Shown here: positions 45,851 through 59,200 of the stretch, one piece after another
Layout: the number at the start of each line of letters is the position of its first letter
Position numbering within the stretch: position 1 is the stretch's first letter
From: Spirometra erinaceieuropaei
Lineage: Eukaryota > Platyhelminthes > Cestoda > Diphyllobothriidea > Diphyllobothriidae
Length of the DNA stretch: 64,000 bases
Direction of reading: 5' to 3'
Assembly (NCBI GenBank): GCA_902702965.1
Contig: CACRXP010000225.1
Span: forward strand, 690,729-754,728
Translations under genes and position numbers: made by a program
The notes under the pieces: model-generated
What the model was told of the DNA's origin: nothing
The model's input: only the letters and a program-made list of their open reading frames with translations
Database searches by the model: none

Positions 45851-47199
45851 GCCCACATGCACTAATTGTATGACAGGAGTCATCTGCGAGACTACACTGC
45901 TAAACGACAAAGATTTTCATTGGATTTCACCTCTTCGAAAGCACAGTGGACGACTTTCCAGGTTTTTATGTCATCCGTAAATATGGAAAACTCACAGTCC
46001 AATTCTTATGTACAATCATTACTAAATAAAGTGAACGGACTCCGCTTATTGAGGTGCACTCATGCAGCATCAATGTCGGGTATTCGCCTGAGATTCATTG
46101 GAGTGCACCCTAGGTCACGTTTCAGCCATGTTTAATGTTCTGTAAAGGTTATAAATCTCCGTTCTTCTTTGCAGGCCTCATCATTTCAAATGAGCATTAA
46201 CGGAAATGTCTTAATAGCTTCCCATACCTGCAGCGTATCCAGAGTCCTTGACTAACAGCTTTGCGTTTACTGGCGCGCAGATCAGGTGCAAACTTAACAA
46301 GGATTGCCGTTTATGGATCCACGTGGGAGTTTATATAAATAAATAAAATAAGGGATGAATACATTGTGAAGTCAAAAAACTGCATCACTGCTCACCGAGG
46401 CAATGATTTATTAATGAACGGGGCATCGAAATGTCCTACGATTGTGGCTTCAGCGCTGTAAGCTGGAGGTGGTACTTAACCGAATGTTAAGACAGGCCCT
46501 GATAAGCTTGCGTAAGAGCACACAGACTGTCTTTTAACTGAATCTGACGATTGAAAAACCAATAAAATAAGGAGCGTGTGCCCATATGTCAGGCGGTTTT
46601 ATAAGTCAAAGTCAAATAAACAACAAATCTTCCTCGGCTGCCATAAGGACATTTTCACAAAACTGGAAAATCGCCCGTAGGCATTTCCGAATCTTGAACG
46701 CATTCAGTGGTCGACTTTCATATTATGTCAACTACAGGCTTTTTCGCACAGCTCCCCAACCGTTTGGCCTATAAGCTAAGTATGCAGTATCGGACCCTTG
46801 TTCGGAGTAAAAGGGCCTTTTCATAGCAGTAAATTCTAGGCCGAGATCTGGTGGCGATTATGCATATCTTTGTCTGTGGCCCTCTGATGCTTTTTATGGC
46901 CTGTGGGTCATAATCCGCGTCCGTGACGTACTTAAGCACTAAGTTATAATTTATCCAGGCCCAGCTTAGCCTAGTTCATTAGGGGAAATTGGCGTCAGCC
47001 TTTGGGTACTCTGTTTGTTGGGTGTGCAAATAGTGCACATAGAAACCATGTAGGCGTTAATAGTTTAAATGGGACCCATGATAATATGACAAATTAAGAG
47101 TGCGTCTTAAGGTATAAGTTCGAGCTCTCATAGCTCTTTTTCATTTCGGGACATAAATTAGTCAATGTCCCTCCATTAATGAGGAGATCCCAACCTCTA

Positions 47200-48560
47200 T
47201 GAGGAAGGCATTTTACGACATGATGAATCTGACGGGGGAACTTCCCCACATCCAGTCTTGCCTGCTGAATTCGCAGTTTAAATGGGTGACCTGGGAGGTC
47301 GGCGGTGACAGCAAATTACCCAAAAACCGGGCTCCAAACTTATGCGTCACAATACGAACTTCATGTAATAGATCCCATGCGTAGAAAAGGAAGCTCTGAA
47401 TCCTAGCCATTCCCATGACTTTCCATGGTACTCTTTCGAGACTGTTCCGGTCTTGATTCGCAAAATTTTTCTGGGCTTGTATGGTTGCATTCCAACTGTG
47501 GTCTTCCGAATGTTCCGAAGATCTTGCAGAAGACGTTTCTCTCCGAATCCATAAATGCTCGCTTGACAGTGCACAGTACGGACACTGCGCTTTTTGCCAC
47601 TCTCGAGCAATAGGCAGGTGGCTTTGAGGAGTTCGTCGTCGACATGTGGGGGTCCTTTTGGACTTCCACATCCTGTAAGGTTGTACCGTCGAGAAAGCAG
47701 TTTCTTATGCTTATGAATCTGGCTGCGTTTTCTAGGCAAAGTATTGCACTTTTGCCGGAGGTGAATCGTGCGAGTCAATGACCTGACCACTCCTCAAAAC
47801 AGAGTTAGGTTAATCTTCGGTCTATTTCCGATGGTAGGACCCCTGACTACCCTCGATGTTTTTATGTTCACATTAAACATTGTAGCTTTTCAGTTTAAAT
47901 ATTTTGCACAATCGTCCAAGTTTGCTAGAAACAAGATGGTTCCCAGTGCTGAAGGCTGAAGAGTGCGATTCTCGACTACGGCAGAATCCGATTTCTCTTG
48001 ACCTATGCCCACAACCTGGTGCCGGCCCGCAAGGGGGCTTTCGATCCATTTGTGGAAGTTTTCCCTGACCCCTATTCTTTCCAGCACACATAACAGTCTC
48101 TGGTGTGACACAATGTCCGAGTTATTCTAGAAGTCAATGGAAGCGATGAGAATCACATGAATGTCGTCGGGAGCTCGGGCCCAGCTCTGGGAAGATTTCA
48201 GCACATTTTTTGTGCGGGATTTTCCATTACGGAACCCGAGCGGAATGTTAAATAGGAAATCGTGAACTTCTAGAGATTGTGTCATTTGTCTCCTCAGGCC
48301 CCTCTCCGTAACACTGTTGAGCATATTTGTCACACTTATTGGCCGATAGTTTGTTAAGGACTCCGGCCACCACCCTTGCATAGGGGATTTATGTGCGCTA
48401 GCTTCCAAACCACAGGAAAGGGTACAGTGTTATATGGCGTTCGAACAATCATAGACGGTGGTAGAGGAAGCTGATCGCGAAGTCCTATGGAAGCTTGAGT
48501 GGGATCTCTTCTGGTCTTGGAGGCTTGAATTCATTCGGTCTCCCCGTTCCCTTCCGATAA
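47200..48560 (-). pseudogene. LINE reverse transcriptase remnant
   Basis: Minus strand: LTNYRPISVTNMLNSVTER (RT start, near 48340), LVLERIGV-like and KWIESPLAGRHQVV (about 48050), LGTILFLANLDDCAKYL (about 47900), then, after breaks, VLCTVKRAFM and IFGTFGRPQLE (about 47520). The motif order is that of LINE RT. Many stops; intergenic. Confidence 0.75.
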
Positions 48561-49864
48561 GATCTTCATCGAAGAGTGTATTGCTGATGCTTGGGATCGG
48601 CAGTTCTTCTGCAAAAGGAACAAGAAAGATTGTTCATTTGTGAAAACCGACCGGAAAAACAGCAAAAAATACGCAACTTTATCCCCAATCCCAGCGATAC
48701 CGACACCATCGGTAGCCTTTATCGAGGGCGTTGGATATCTGCTGCTTGTATTTTTTCTGAGGTAGCAGTAGAGTTCGCCTGGATTCTGTGTCTCATTTTA
48801 TGGCAGATTTATCTCAAATTCCCAGAGTGCTTTTGTAATCACATTTCTGTTTGTTTTTGTGGGTTTTATAGTTGGTGAAATATTCGACCTACTATTGACA
48901 GTATTTCCTCCATAATTAATCCTCCCTGTTAGCTTTTCATTCGTCATTACTTTAGGTTATTTTGACTGCCTACACATTGCATATTTGTTATTTAATCCGT
49001 TTCTTCTGCTTCCCTCTACAACGACTGTGGTCAGTGAATTTAGCCGCAATAACGATACCTAAGGCCTTGTCGGCACCGATAAGACCAGACTGAATTTCAA
49101 CCCTGCCAAAGATGGTAATATTTCGCTAAGGAACGGTCTCAGTATTCGTCATAAGCTTTGCTGTGTCTAAATCTCCAGATGTTTCTGATAACGATTAGGC
49201 ATGCATTTCGGCGTTTGCAACTAGTTCGGTAATGGCAATTGTAATGCAAATGACGGACTATAATCTTGGAGGGTGTCACAGAAACAGTATCCTTCACAAC
49301 AACCGTAAGTTCTGTTAACCCGCCATGTTGCACAAAGGTCTCTTGGAGCTAGTGCAATGTCTCATAAAATTTTTCATTTAATAATCGGACGCGATTTTCA
49401 GCAGCCAACGAAACTTATGTGGTTAGTGGCGAAAGTGTTTCTGGGATTTTCCTAAAGTATGCCAGACCCAAATGCTACGCATACGGTGGCAGTTATTGCT
49501 TGATACACAGTTCAAAGTGTCGCCAGCATGACCTTTGCGGTTCAAAGAGGGAAAGGTTCGATCAGATAACGCCGGTCGTTCAGAGACAAAGAAGACGAAT
49601 TTAGCCGAAAGTCAAAAAATCGAAAAACGAAGCGTGGACAATCCGTAACGTATCTCCAGGTACGGATCCCAATTTGGGGATAGAACACAATTAGTCTGTC
49701 GGGGACATATATCTAACCACAAAGAGTAAAATACAGCACGGATCTATGTGACTTTACTGAGAGGGAGACAAGTAACTAAAACTGTCCTTGAATCATATCC
49801 TATTCAGTTGGTCTTCTGCATGCTGGTGAGCAGAGAATAAATATCCGTCCAGCATCTATTTAAT

Positions 49865-50700
49865 AATACAGTTTTGGTCAGTCAGTCATTCAGTGTATTT
49901 GAGGGAAATAGGCTTAGGCCTTTGAACTCCCTATTTGTACATAAAAAATCGATAAATAAGCAAAATGTGAAGAAATTTCAGTATTAAGTGAATGCAGACA
50001 TTGATTCACATATGTCACTGGTCTCATTACTAAAAAGTCGTATAGTCCGCTTGTTGCTGCAGCTTATGTCTGTCGAGCCAACATTAAAATGTCTCTACAG
50101 ATTGAGACATGACAACCGTCTCGGGCAGGTTATTCCACGGTTCAACGACACAGTTGGAGGAGAAATATTTTCTCCAATTAAATCTGCCCTGGGGAACACG
50201 TAGCTTGAAGGGATGTCCCAAGAGGTTAGTTGTAGTGGCGAGTTGGAAAAAGCCATCACACCGAAGGCCGCAGTCCAAGCCACGCACAATACGTAAAGTT
50301 TGTATCAAGTCTCCGCGCAACTGCATGTAACTCAGAATATAGAAATTAAGGTTACTTAGGCGGATCTCGTATGGCAGTGCACTTTGACCTCTTAGTAATT
50401 TCGTTGCTCGCCTCTGCACCCTTTCTAACAGATCGCAATCCTGACGCGTCCATGGTCTCCAGGCCTGAATTGCATATTCGAGATGCGGTTTTACAAACGT
50501 GCCGAAGACTTTGGAGAGTGTCCTCTTGATGGCACATAGCATTGAAGTTGCGGCCTCGGCCGCCTTACAACATTGTGTAAAAGTCTTTAGGCTGTCTGCA
50601 ACCCAGACTCCGAGATCTCTCTGCGTTTCTGCATCTCGAAGTGGTATTGCGTTCAGATGGTATTGTCGCGTAGCAGGGGTCTAATTTCCGACGACTGACT
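49865..50700 (-). pseudogene. LINE C-terminal region with tandem tail
   Basis: Minus strand: DLGVWVADSLKTFTQCCKAA, KVFGTFVKPHLEYAIQAWRP, LLERVQRRATKLLRG, LRGDLIQTLRIVRGLDC, VVEPWNNLPETVV. The 3' end on the minus strand runs to ctgaatgactgactg at about 49880. It is 5'-truncated and the best kept LINE copy here. Confidence 0.85.
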
Positions 50701-51683
50701 AACTGACAGAGTCCGCAAAATCCTTCCCTACTCGAGCAAACTACTCCTTCTCTGAATTGCCGTCCTTTTCTTATAGCATTTTTCTCTCCTAAACAACCAC
50801 GACGATTCAGTACACTATTATTATCCAAAATTTAACTGAAGTTCATTTCTAGTTCTGGGTTTCTTTATGCACGATCAACCCCATATATCCATCTACATAA
50901 TGCTTGTTACTTGGCATTCAGTAAAATTATAGATGCCATCTTATTTAAAAAAGTAAAATGCACACAAGAACCCCAAAAGATGAAGTTCACTGACTTCATG
51001 CAAACTGGATTTTCCTCTTTTATCGACGCCCGCCTGTGAACCCAACTGTCTTCTTTGAATTTATTGCATTTTTGGCCCTATCGTCTCCTTTTGCATACTA
51101 CCTGTTTCTTTCCTCTTTCAGGAGATTAGAAAACTTCGTATTATCTTCTGATGAGCATCCGAGGGCTCTGGTTGTGTTTGATAACTCCATAACTGCATTT
51201 TGATACGCAGCAAATTTATAGGGGTTTATGAGTATGAATCGCCAGACAGAAATGAGTACTTTTTTTTTGTGGTGCAGCATTGACCACTGCCGTGTTGACC
51301 TTGACATTTGCGCATTATTTGTGTTAGTCTTTGTACAAGTATGCTTTCATCGGCGGGCACTCCGACTTTAATTAATATGTTTTTATTTAGCATTCTCTTT
51401 GCATGTTTGCCCATCTAGTATGAGTCATCTCTCACTTTTACAATCCCATCAGTCGATCTTTACTTTGCGGTTTCTCCTACTTTCACAACAACTGACCCAA
51501 ACTTATTATCAGAACGTTTTTGACTTCACGATCCAACTTAGTCCACTAATAACGTTGCACTCACAAAAGACCAGCCGAAATTACTATCTTTGATTAGTCT
51601 TGGCTATGCTGACAATTTACAGCTTGTAGGTGAGTGCCTAGTGGTCCGTTTTCCTTGACTGCCTTCAGCGGCCGTTTGTGCCC

Positions 51684-52814
51684 CCCTAGTAGCAAACTAT
51701 ATCGAGTATATATCTATTAGATATCTATTTATCGACATATATATATCGATTAGATATCTATTTTGACGCAAACATAGGTATCTATTAGATATCGATTAAT
51801 CGAGATACTACGCTATCGGCGAAAAGGGGGGGTAATATGCTACGCCCAATGCCCTTTTCTATCCCCCATCCATTCCTTGTCGTGTGTTTAATCCCCCCTG
51901 TTACCCAGAGGTACTTTGGAGATAGTTATTGTGGAATAATTATATTGAAAAGTAAAATAGTTAGATATGTACAATGCTTTGCTGAATCCTTTCCGTGATC
52001 ACTGTGTTGACAGATGCCGCCAATCAGTACAAGCTCCTGGGATGTTGTCTAAAATTCAGAATAAGTTTTGATAAACTGCACTCAATTAAACTTACGTCTT
52101 TAGTTTTCTTAGGACGTAGCTGTCCAGCGACTTTTCCAGTCGTCTACATTGTGCCCACCAAGGCATGTGAGGCAGTAGGTCTAACGCAAGAGGGAGTTAT
52201 AAATTGGGTAGCATACCGATTGGTTTCGGAAGCTTTTGTCCCGTAGTTGGAAATAACCTTCCAGTGGCTCTCAGTGACATCGATTGTGGACGGCAGTGTT
52301 GCCATTTGCTTACATATCAGAAGAAATATACGCATCTGATCGCTAGCTGATGACACTTTCGGAGAATAAGTTCAAGAAGTCACATTACCGTCGTCTGTCT
52401 GGTCGCCTAAAGGGATGGTTTCGAATGTCATCGGCGTTCTCCTGGCGCTCCTGAAAGGTATAACGGCGTTATTTTCCATCACTTACTGGAAAGCCTTGTT
52501 TCCATACCTCTTAATACGACGTAATCGTGTTCTCCGGGATTCCTGCCTTAACATGGTTAACATAGAACAGTAGCAAACAAGAGATATAAATGAATAATGG
52601 CAAGTAAGTGCAAGGACTGTCAACTCACGCGTTCCACGCCGCTCACGCGAAATAATGGCGCGCCCGCGTGTGCGCGCAAGCGATAAACGACTAAAGAACG
52701 GCAACCAATAAAATGCCAGATTGCTTAGGCGAGGTGGCCAATTACGCGACAGACATACATATCTCGATAAATCGCTATTCACGCATATCTACTCGATATC
52801 TATTGCTACTAGGG
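51684..52814 (-). mobile_element. 1.13 kb element with inverted ends and a small microintron gene
   Basis: The ends are CCCTAGTAGCAA and, inverted, TTGCTACTAGGG, followed inward by tatcga-rich sub-terminal repeats on both sides (51695-51815 and 52750-52800). Inside, on the minus strand, lies a GC-rich, promoter-like stretch (52620-52690) and then a spliced gene model. No target duplication is obvious and I do not recognise a transposase family. Confidence 0.55.
52144..52563 (-). CDS. Unrecognised 113-residue protein within the inverted-repeat element
   Basis: Model: exons 52487-52563, 52389-52450 and 52144-52346, joined across introns of 36 nt (GTAAGT...CAG) and 42 nt (GTAATG...CAG). The phases agree at both junctions and the frame stays open to TAG at 52144. 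The protein starts MLTMLRQESRRTRLRRIKRY (strongly basic) and later reads MATLPSTIDVTESHWKV. I recognise no domain. Short introns with good sites are the main evidence. It may be the 5' part of a longer gene or a relic; the start could be the second Met. Confidence 0.35.
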
Positions 52815-53260
52815 CCTGCGCACACTGCCCTATCAGTCAAGTAGATATCTGTCTGCAAGGATAGTCAGATGAGTGAAAGTTGCTTTCACGTTTGACAACC
52901 ATGTGCTGTGTTATCTTATCTTGTTCGCATTTCAGCATTGACCCTAAATGTTCTTGATCGGTTGTGGCTTGGGATATCCCATGCTACCATATGGTGTGGT
53001 GAGCCATGCTAGGCCTCACATAAGAAGTACGGTTTCATTTGTGGACTGTTTAAAAAATACCAGTCATCGTTATTGATAGGTGCAGGAATTCCGTTTAAAC
53101 GTTCATAGTTAAAATCGTCGTAGCAGTTCTTACTTTTTCTCTCTGCGTCACACACGCCTCTTCTAATGCTGATTTGTAGATCCCTTGACTTTATTTTTTC
53201 CCTTCCCAGAGCTTGAGTCGAAGAATTCAGTCAGACTGACTTCCGAGTCACATTATCGTC

Positions 53261-56200
53261 ATGTCGAAAAGGAAGCGATGTGTCATTTTCAGCGACTCCG
53301 ACTCAGGTCAGTTTAGTACCACATTTTTATTGAATGAGAAGTCAGTTGCACTTATTCATTCGCCCATTTAAATGAAATGTCAGTTTTACGTCTTTGTCTC
53401 TAACAGATAATCGCATAGGTATTTTTTTTCATTTTCCTCTCCTCGTGTGCCATTTTGACGGACAAATTGACGTTTTGTTTGGCGGTTATTGGTATTGCTC
53501 AGTTCTCGTCGTCTTCCATTACCCTAACACCTATAAGAAATTTGGCACTTCTGGCAGGATGTTCATATCAGCGTAATATGCCAAATGCGATCCACCATGC
53601 TGCCTCATGCCCAGCCACTTTATGGCAGTAGGGGTCTTCGGATTACTGAATGTGTAAACGGAGAGGGGGGGGAGGACAGTCCTCAACTGCTAGAGACGAC
53701 CTTCCGCCGATTCTACCGCACGTCTGTATTGAGTCCTTTATAAACCTTTATAAACACTGCTCATTACTGGGCTCGCGCCTGTATCGCTCATCTCCTGGGG
53801 TGGTATCTGCCTTAACTTTCCGAAAATACGATTTCATTTGGCGTTTTAAACTCCCTAGTCTTTTCTTTTTCTGTTAGAGCATGAATTTGACTCGAAAATT
53901 ATCCCACCGCCGCGAAAACATTCTAGACATTTACCAGACATGGAGGAGGACGACGCCAAGAAACACCCGAACGATGATCAGTCTGCTTCCGGTCATCAAA
54001 CTAGAAGTCCGAGAAAGGATAAGAAACGTAAAAAGCATCAGCCGGTGTTTGAAGAAGGCAAGATCTCGTACTTTCTTTGCATCGTGTGTGTTTGCTTATT
54101 TTTGAGAAGCAGGCATCCCCAAAAATGTAGTTAAAAGTATGCCGGTTTCTTTTAAAACGAAAAACTCAATTACAAAAAAACATCAAGACTGTTTCTTCAG
54201 CTCGTCGTCAGGCATTGAATAGTGCAAAAAACACAAATAAACTTTTAACCATGACCAGCCCAAGCTCCCACCAATATGCGTTCATTGCATCCGATCCCCC
54301 TGGGGATTGCTTGTATCTGTCGCCACTTATATTTAAGACTTTCTCATGTTGTTCCCAGTCCGGTGCCTCCTAATTCATACCTCGTCTGTGCGCATATTTC
54401 AGGAAATTCGCGGCCTGTCTTGGGCGGGTGGGCGTTAACGATGCCAGTCTACTAACCTTTCAAACGTGTCTTTTCTATGATAGTTCGACGTCGCGGGCAC
54501 ATGGTTCACCGCTGTCCCATGAGTAGGCTCCAGCAGCGACTTGTTCATGCATTTGTTTTGGCGACGCAGACTTGCGTCACCTTTGTCTCACTTTCCTTAG
54601 TAGAACCGAGTTGCCCCTTCAGTTGGCTAACTTCCAATTCACGACTGTCATGATGAGTCCGAACTCATCGGGTTCGTTGTAGTAAGGGACGCACCCGTTT
54701 TCTGTGTGAATGGATCCCTTTTCAATATTAACCTCTCATGGTTTTCCCCCAATGTGTTCAATTTATGCCTACGATAGATGGTTCCTGTGTACAGATGAGG
54801 GCATATTTCCTGACTTGACCACAAAAAAACTGCTTGACGAGTGATACCTGGGACTTTATTAACGACTTCTTTGCCATAAAAATAGTCAACGACCGGTCAT
54901 CCCCACGCAGGTTTTACCTCCTACAGACTCGCTCATCTAAGTTCCCTTGACAGCAAGTTTACAGGAATTCGGCACAGACTCAAACCTCACTGCTCGTCAT
55001 TGCAGTGGCATAGGCGCTGACGATGGTTAAGGCTTTCCATCGTCGGAGTGGGAACCTATCTATCACGAGTCGGCCGGTTTTCTGACAAATGCAGCTTTAA
55101 TTTCGTGCGAACATCTAATAAGAGGCTTATTCTGCCTCGGTTTCGCCAGTTTTGTTCCGCGTCTCGGATGTCACCATAGGGTCAATGCTTGCGTCGTATT
55201 TTCGAGTTTTTAAACGACATCCTTTTCATTCTGGGTTGGAAGAAGAGAAAGTGCACTACTGACCGGTGCTTTGCACATAGATCTCTCAGAAATGCTTGTA
55301 TTTTGACGTTTGCAGTCTAGACTAAATTCCGACAACCTTTCGCTTTCTAGAGTACCATTTAGACTCAGAATCCCACCCGGCATCAAAAGAACATTCTAGA
55401 CATTCACCCGTCAGGGAGAAGGCTAAGAGACACCAAAATGATGAAGAGCCTCCTTCTAACCATCATCCAAGGAGGAAGAAAAAACAGGAGAAGCACAGAT
55501 CGATATTCGAAGAAGGCGAGTCGCTGAGCCTCCACTCCTTTCCATTTTTAGTCTTCTTTTTGATGATAAAATGGAGCCTGAGTTTAAAATTTTAGGCAGC
55601 TTTACGTATTTTCTGGTTGATCGAAATTATGCTTCTCCTGAATTAATTCCTACGATGCGAGTTTTCTTTTCCATTAACGCTCATTCGCTCGCACGCCACT
55701 CACAGCAATGACGTCGAGTTGCTCCCAATCACTGCCGTAAAATTGTTTCTATCGGGGTTGATCAGTCATGCGTCTATGTAGAAATATTCCAACACTGATC
55801 TCTTTCGTTTTTAAGAGCAAACGCCCACTGAATCTCCCATCAATCACCTGCATATTCTGACATAAAAACATTAAACCATGTAATTCTTGCGTAGGTCTTT
55901 TCTCCCAGGGCTAATTTTCAGCAGAAATACAAAGCGCCTGATTAAAAATTAACTAGTTATCGGCCTATCCTCTCACGTTTTAATGCTTGGCGTCAAAGAG
56001 CGATGGGACTAAAGTTTTTTGTCAGTTATGCAAACGGCAACGCCTTTTCGATTCAGTTAGTAAGAACCATGCTTTTCGAAAGGTTCTCCCTTTCTGCACT
56101 ATGATAGTTCGACCGTCGCATCTGACGATTTCCACCAAGATGAAGCAGGCACAGTGACTTTCGTGTGAATTTGTTTATATTGAGAGTTGACTTGCGTACC

Positions 56201-59200
56201 ATCTACCGCACCCTCTCCTCCTCCCCACCTGGGCCCGATGTCAAGGCGGAGCCAAGAAGACCAGAGGCAAGGAGGTCGCAGGTGAATGGCGCGACCGGAC
56301 TCACACCGTGGCGCTCCACTCCATACCCCTTGGTCCACAACAAACACTTGACCAGGATTTTGACCAACAATAACAGAAGGGACGTGGATGACTGGGCAGC
56401 CATGCACGCGACCTGTATACCCAGCGAGAGCGCAAGCGCATCACCCCCAGAGAACCAAGTATCGGCGAACTGCGAGCGCAGACCAGGCTTTGAGGGCCAT
56501 GGTTTGCTGACATCCACAGACCTTGGGGCTCAGAAGGGTGACATACAGCTCTGCATTTGCCTGACCCTTCACCTTTCAAGGGCTGGGTAAGCAGTCAGTC
56601 TGCGACTGAAATGCACTACCCCGCAAGTGACACACACTCCTCAAATGTGTGAACTTGCCGATCGTTTTTACGGAACTCACTCGTCCCGTTGTGCCTTAGG
56701 GCTCTCTCTCGAGCCCAGCCAGCAACCGCACAGCGGCGCATGACGTAGGCGGAATAGCATTGCTGACAAAAACAAGGGAGACTGGAATGCCCATTTCTGG
56801 CTTATTAGACGTCGTCGGCCAGTCATACCCAACCCCGAGATGTGGAACACCTGGGGCTCGAACTCGCGACCGGTTAATTAGAAGTCGTGCGCGTCTAACC
56901 ACTGAACCACGGGCTCGTTGTCCGGTCCGTCTCGATCAGGAATATACACTGATGGAAGGGCGCTCACCGGTCGTGTCACGGAACTCACTCGTCCCGTTGT
57001 GCCTTAGGGCTCTCTTACTCCAACCCAACCAGCGGCCGCACAGCGGCGCGTGATATAGGCAGAATTACATTGCCGAAAAAAAAGGGAGACTGGAATGCCC
57101 ATTTCTGGATTATTGGCCGTCGCCAGCCAACCATACCCAACCCCGAGGTGTGGAATACCTGGGGCTCGGTCCCTTGTCTTTGTCGATGGCCGCCTGTTAC
57201 TGATTTTCGCCATCCATTTGGGACCTGCTTGTCACAAGAAGCCACTTTATCGTTGCGTGTCTATCCCTGTGTCACATAGACAGTAGATGACGTTGCGCAT
57301 AACTGGTACGCAACTTAGCAGCAAATCTCCAATCCGGCATCAACAAATACTCTCAATTACCAACAAAGAATCTCCACTTGCATAAAAACACAAAAGAAAT
57401 ATTGAGGGTAATGTTGTGTTGGTTAGAAGTAACAATTTTCTCAATAAAATCGGAAGTGCTGAGGGCGTGAAACTTCGCGTCAAACTAATTTACAAGATTG
57501 TAAATTGAGTCGATAAAACGGCACGAGCAGAACAACTCCTGAAAGCCTGTTTCGCACTTTTTTCTAGATATCCTCGTAGAACTAGTTCAATGTGAGCTAT
57601 ACCAGTCAGTTAAGTGCTTAAAGTCAGATTATTTGTCCTAAAACGGTGTTTCGTCATCTTATTTGGGGCGCGGTTGACCAGGCCAAAAAGGATTTTCCTC
57701 GGTCGCGCTAATAGGTGTGTCACAAAAACAAAGGTTTTCATACGGTCGCATCTCGAGAGGTCAGTCATCGACCAAAAATTGGAATATAATTAGCAGGTGC
57801 GATCATAGGCCTATTCTTTTATCAAGATGGCTTTTCCTCCGTAAAATTCCTGCCTTCGTTGAGCACGGTAGAGCCTGTTGAATTCCAGCATGTCCTTGAA
57901 GTTTCGGTGAACACTCTACGCTCAAGAGTGTTCTCACTCAACCGCCCAAAAAGACAGGTACTGTGGTTTGTGCTGTGAAGCAATCATATAAATTTCGTTC
58001 ATCGCGTTTCATGGGTGACGAGGCCGGACAGCTCAACCGTCGGTTTCGACGGTGCCCAACGTGTGCTCCACAGCAGGGCGAGAGCAGGGACGGTGACTTG
58101 CGTGTGAGTTTGTTTACAGTGGTAGCAGCCTCGCACAGCGTCCACCGCGCTCTCTCCTCTTCCCCTCATTTGGGTCCGGAGGTGGTTGAGGCCGTAGGTG
58201 ACTGGCACGACGAAAATCCGCACCACAACATCCCCTAGTCCATAGTCAACACTTGACCACGATTTTTACAACAACAACAACAACTATGGGGTGACCAGCA
58301 GGAATGCAATTTGACCTGCAACTGGGCCAGCCATCACACGTGATCTACTGTATGTCGTACTTTTTAGTCTATTCTGGGACTCCGTCCCCCCCCCCCTCCA
58401 GCGCTGTTGTGTTGGGTTCACAGCTTGGGAAATTTTTTGCTCTTCCAGGTGATGTGGACACTGAGGTGGATGCACCTCGAGGCAAAGTGCAGCTGACCTT
58501 CGAGGAAAGCATGCGAATAGCTCAAGAGAAGAAGAAGAAGTCAAAGGAAAGTAAGCCGGTCAAGACCCTGGAGCATTTCTTCTCGGCCATGGCTAGTCCG
58601 TCCAGCAAAGCCACGCCCAAAAAGGTTGAAGTCAGCGTGGAAGACTTCTTCGGCTCATCATCCTCCAGCAAACCCGTGGTAATAAAGCGCGGATCTGGGT
58701 TTCTTTATGAGGCATTTTCGGATTTTTTTAGTTAACTCCACAACCCCCCCTAGATGCGGCCCTTTCATTTTTTTACAATGTGGACCACTAGGCTGTGTGC
58801 TTTGACCACATCCGGAGAGAGAGAGAGAGATGTCTTCGTATACGATGACTTCTACCGTTGGACGGCGAATTACGCGTGAACTTGTTTATAGTGTGATAGA
58901 CTTGCGCAGCATCTACCGCACTCTTCCCTCCCCCCACCCACCTGGTCCCGGTGGCAAGACAATGCCAAGACGGTTTGAGGCAAGCTCGGGCGCAAAGAAC
59001 CCTTCTACGCGTGCCACACACGATCCGCGCCCACAACCTTTACCAGGCTTTCACAAAGGGGGTGGTGGCCCGGTTGTCACCTGCTTTCGACTACCTTCAA
59101 AAGATGTCTGCCGGTTTAGCGGGCCTTTTCGGAAGTACCTGTTTCACACGGTTTTTCCAACCGCAGATGGCTGTTGAAAAGCCTTTTTTGAATTCTTTTT

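Larger units (their letters stand above)
40954..53260. other. Intergenic region between the two genes
   Basis: WDR35 and the RFC1-like gene are divergently transcribed from its two edges. It holds the solo LTR, four LINE fragments and the inverted-repeat element at 51684. The stretches 40954-43630, 44620-45230, 45860-47190, 48600-49860 and 50710-51680 contain nothing I recognise. Confidence 0.6.
54058..58448 (+). other. RFC1-like gene introns 2 and 3
   Basis: Intron 2 (54058-55350) separates the duplicated exons and is otherwise anonymous. Intron 3 (55516-58448) holds family B repeats and two tandem SINEs; 57250-58020 is AT-rich with nothing recognised. Confidence 0.5.

Noticed and set aside
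54140..54240. Hammerhead-like CTGACGAC...GAAAC...GTC on the minus strand
   Set aside because: Eight bases between core parts cannot form a stem II. It may be a decayed PLE end, but that cannot be shown.
54639..54675. Hammerhead-like tgatgagtccgaactcatc
   Set aside because: It has TGATGAGTCC and GAA, but the base before TGATGA is A and not C. The sequence folds instead as a simple 7-bp hairpin (gatgagt/actcatc).
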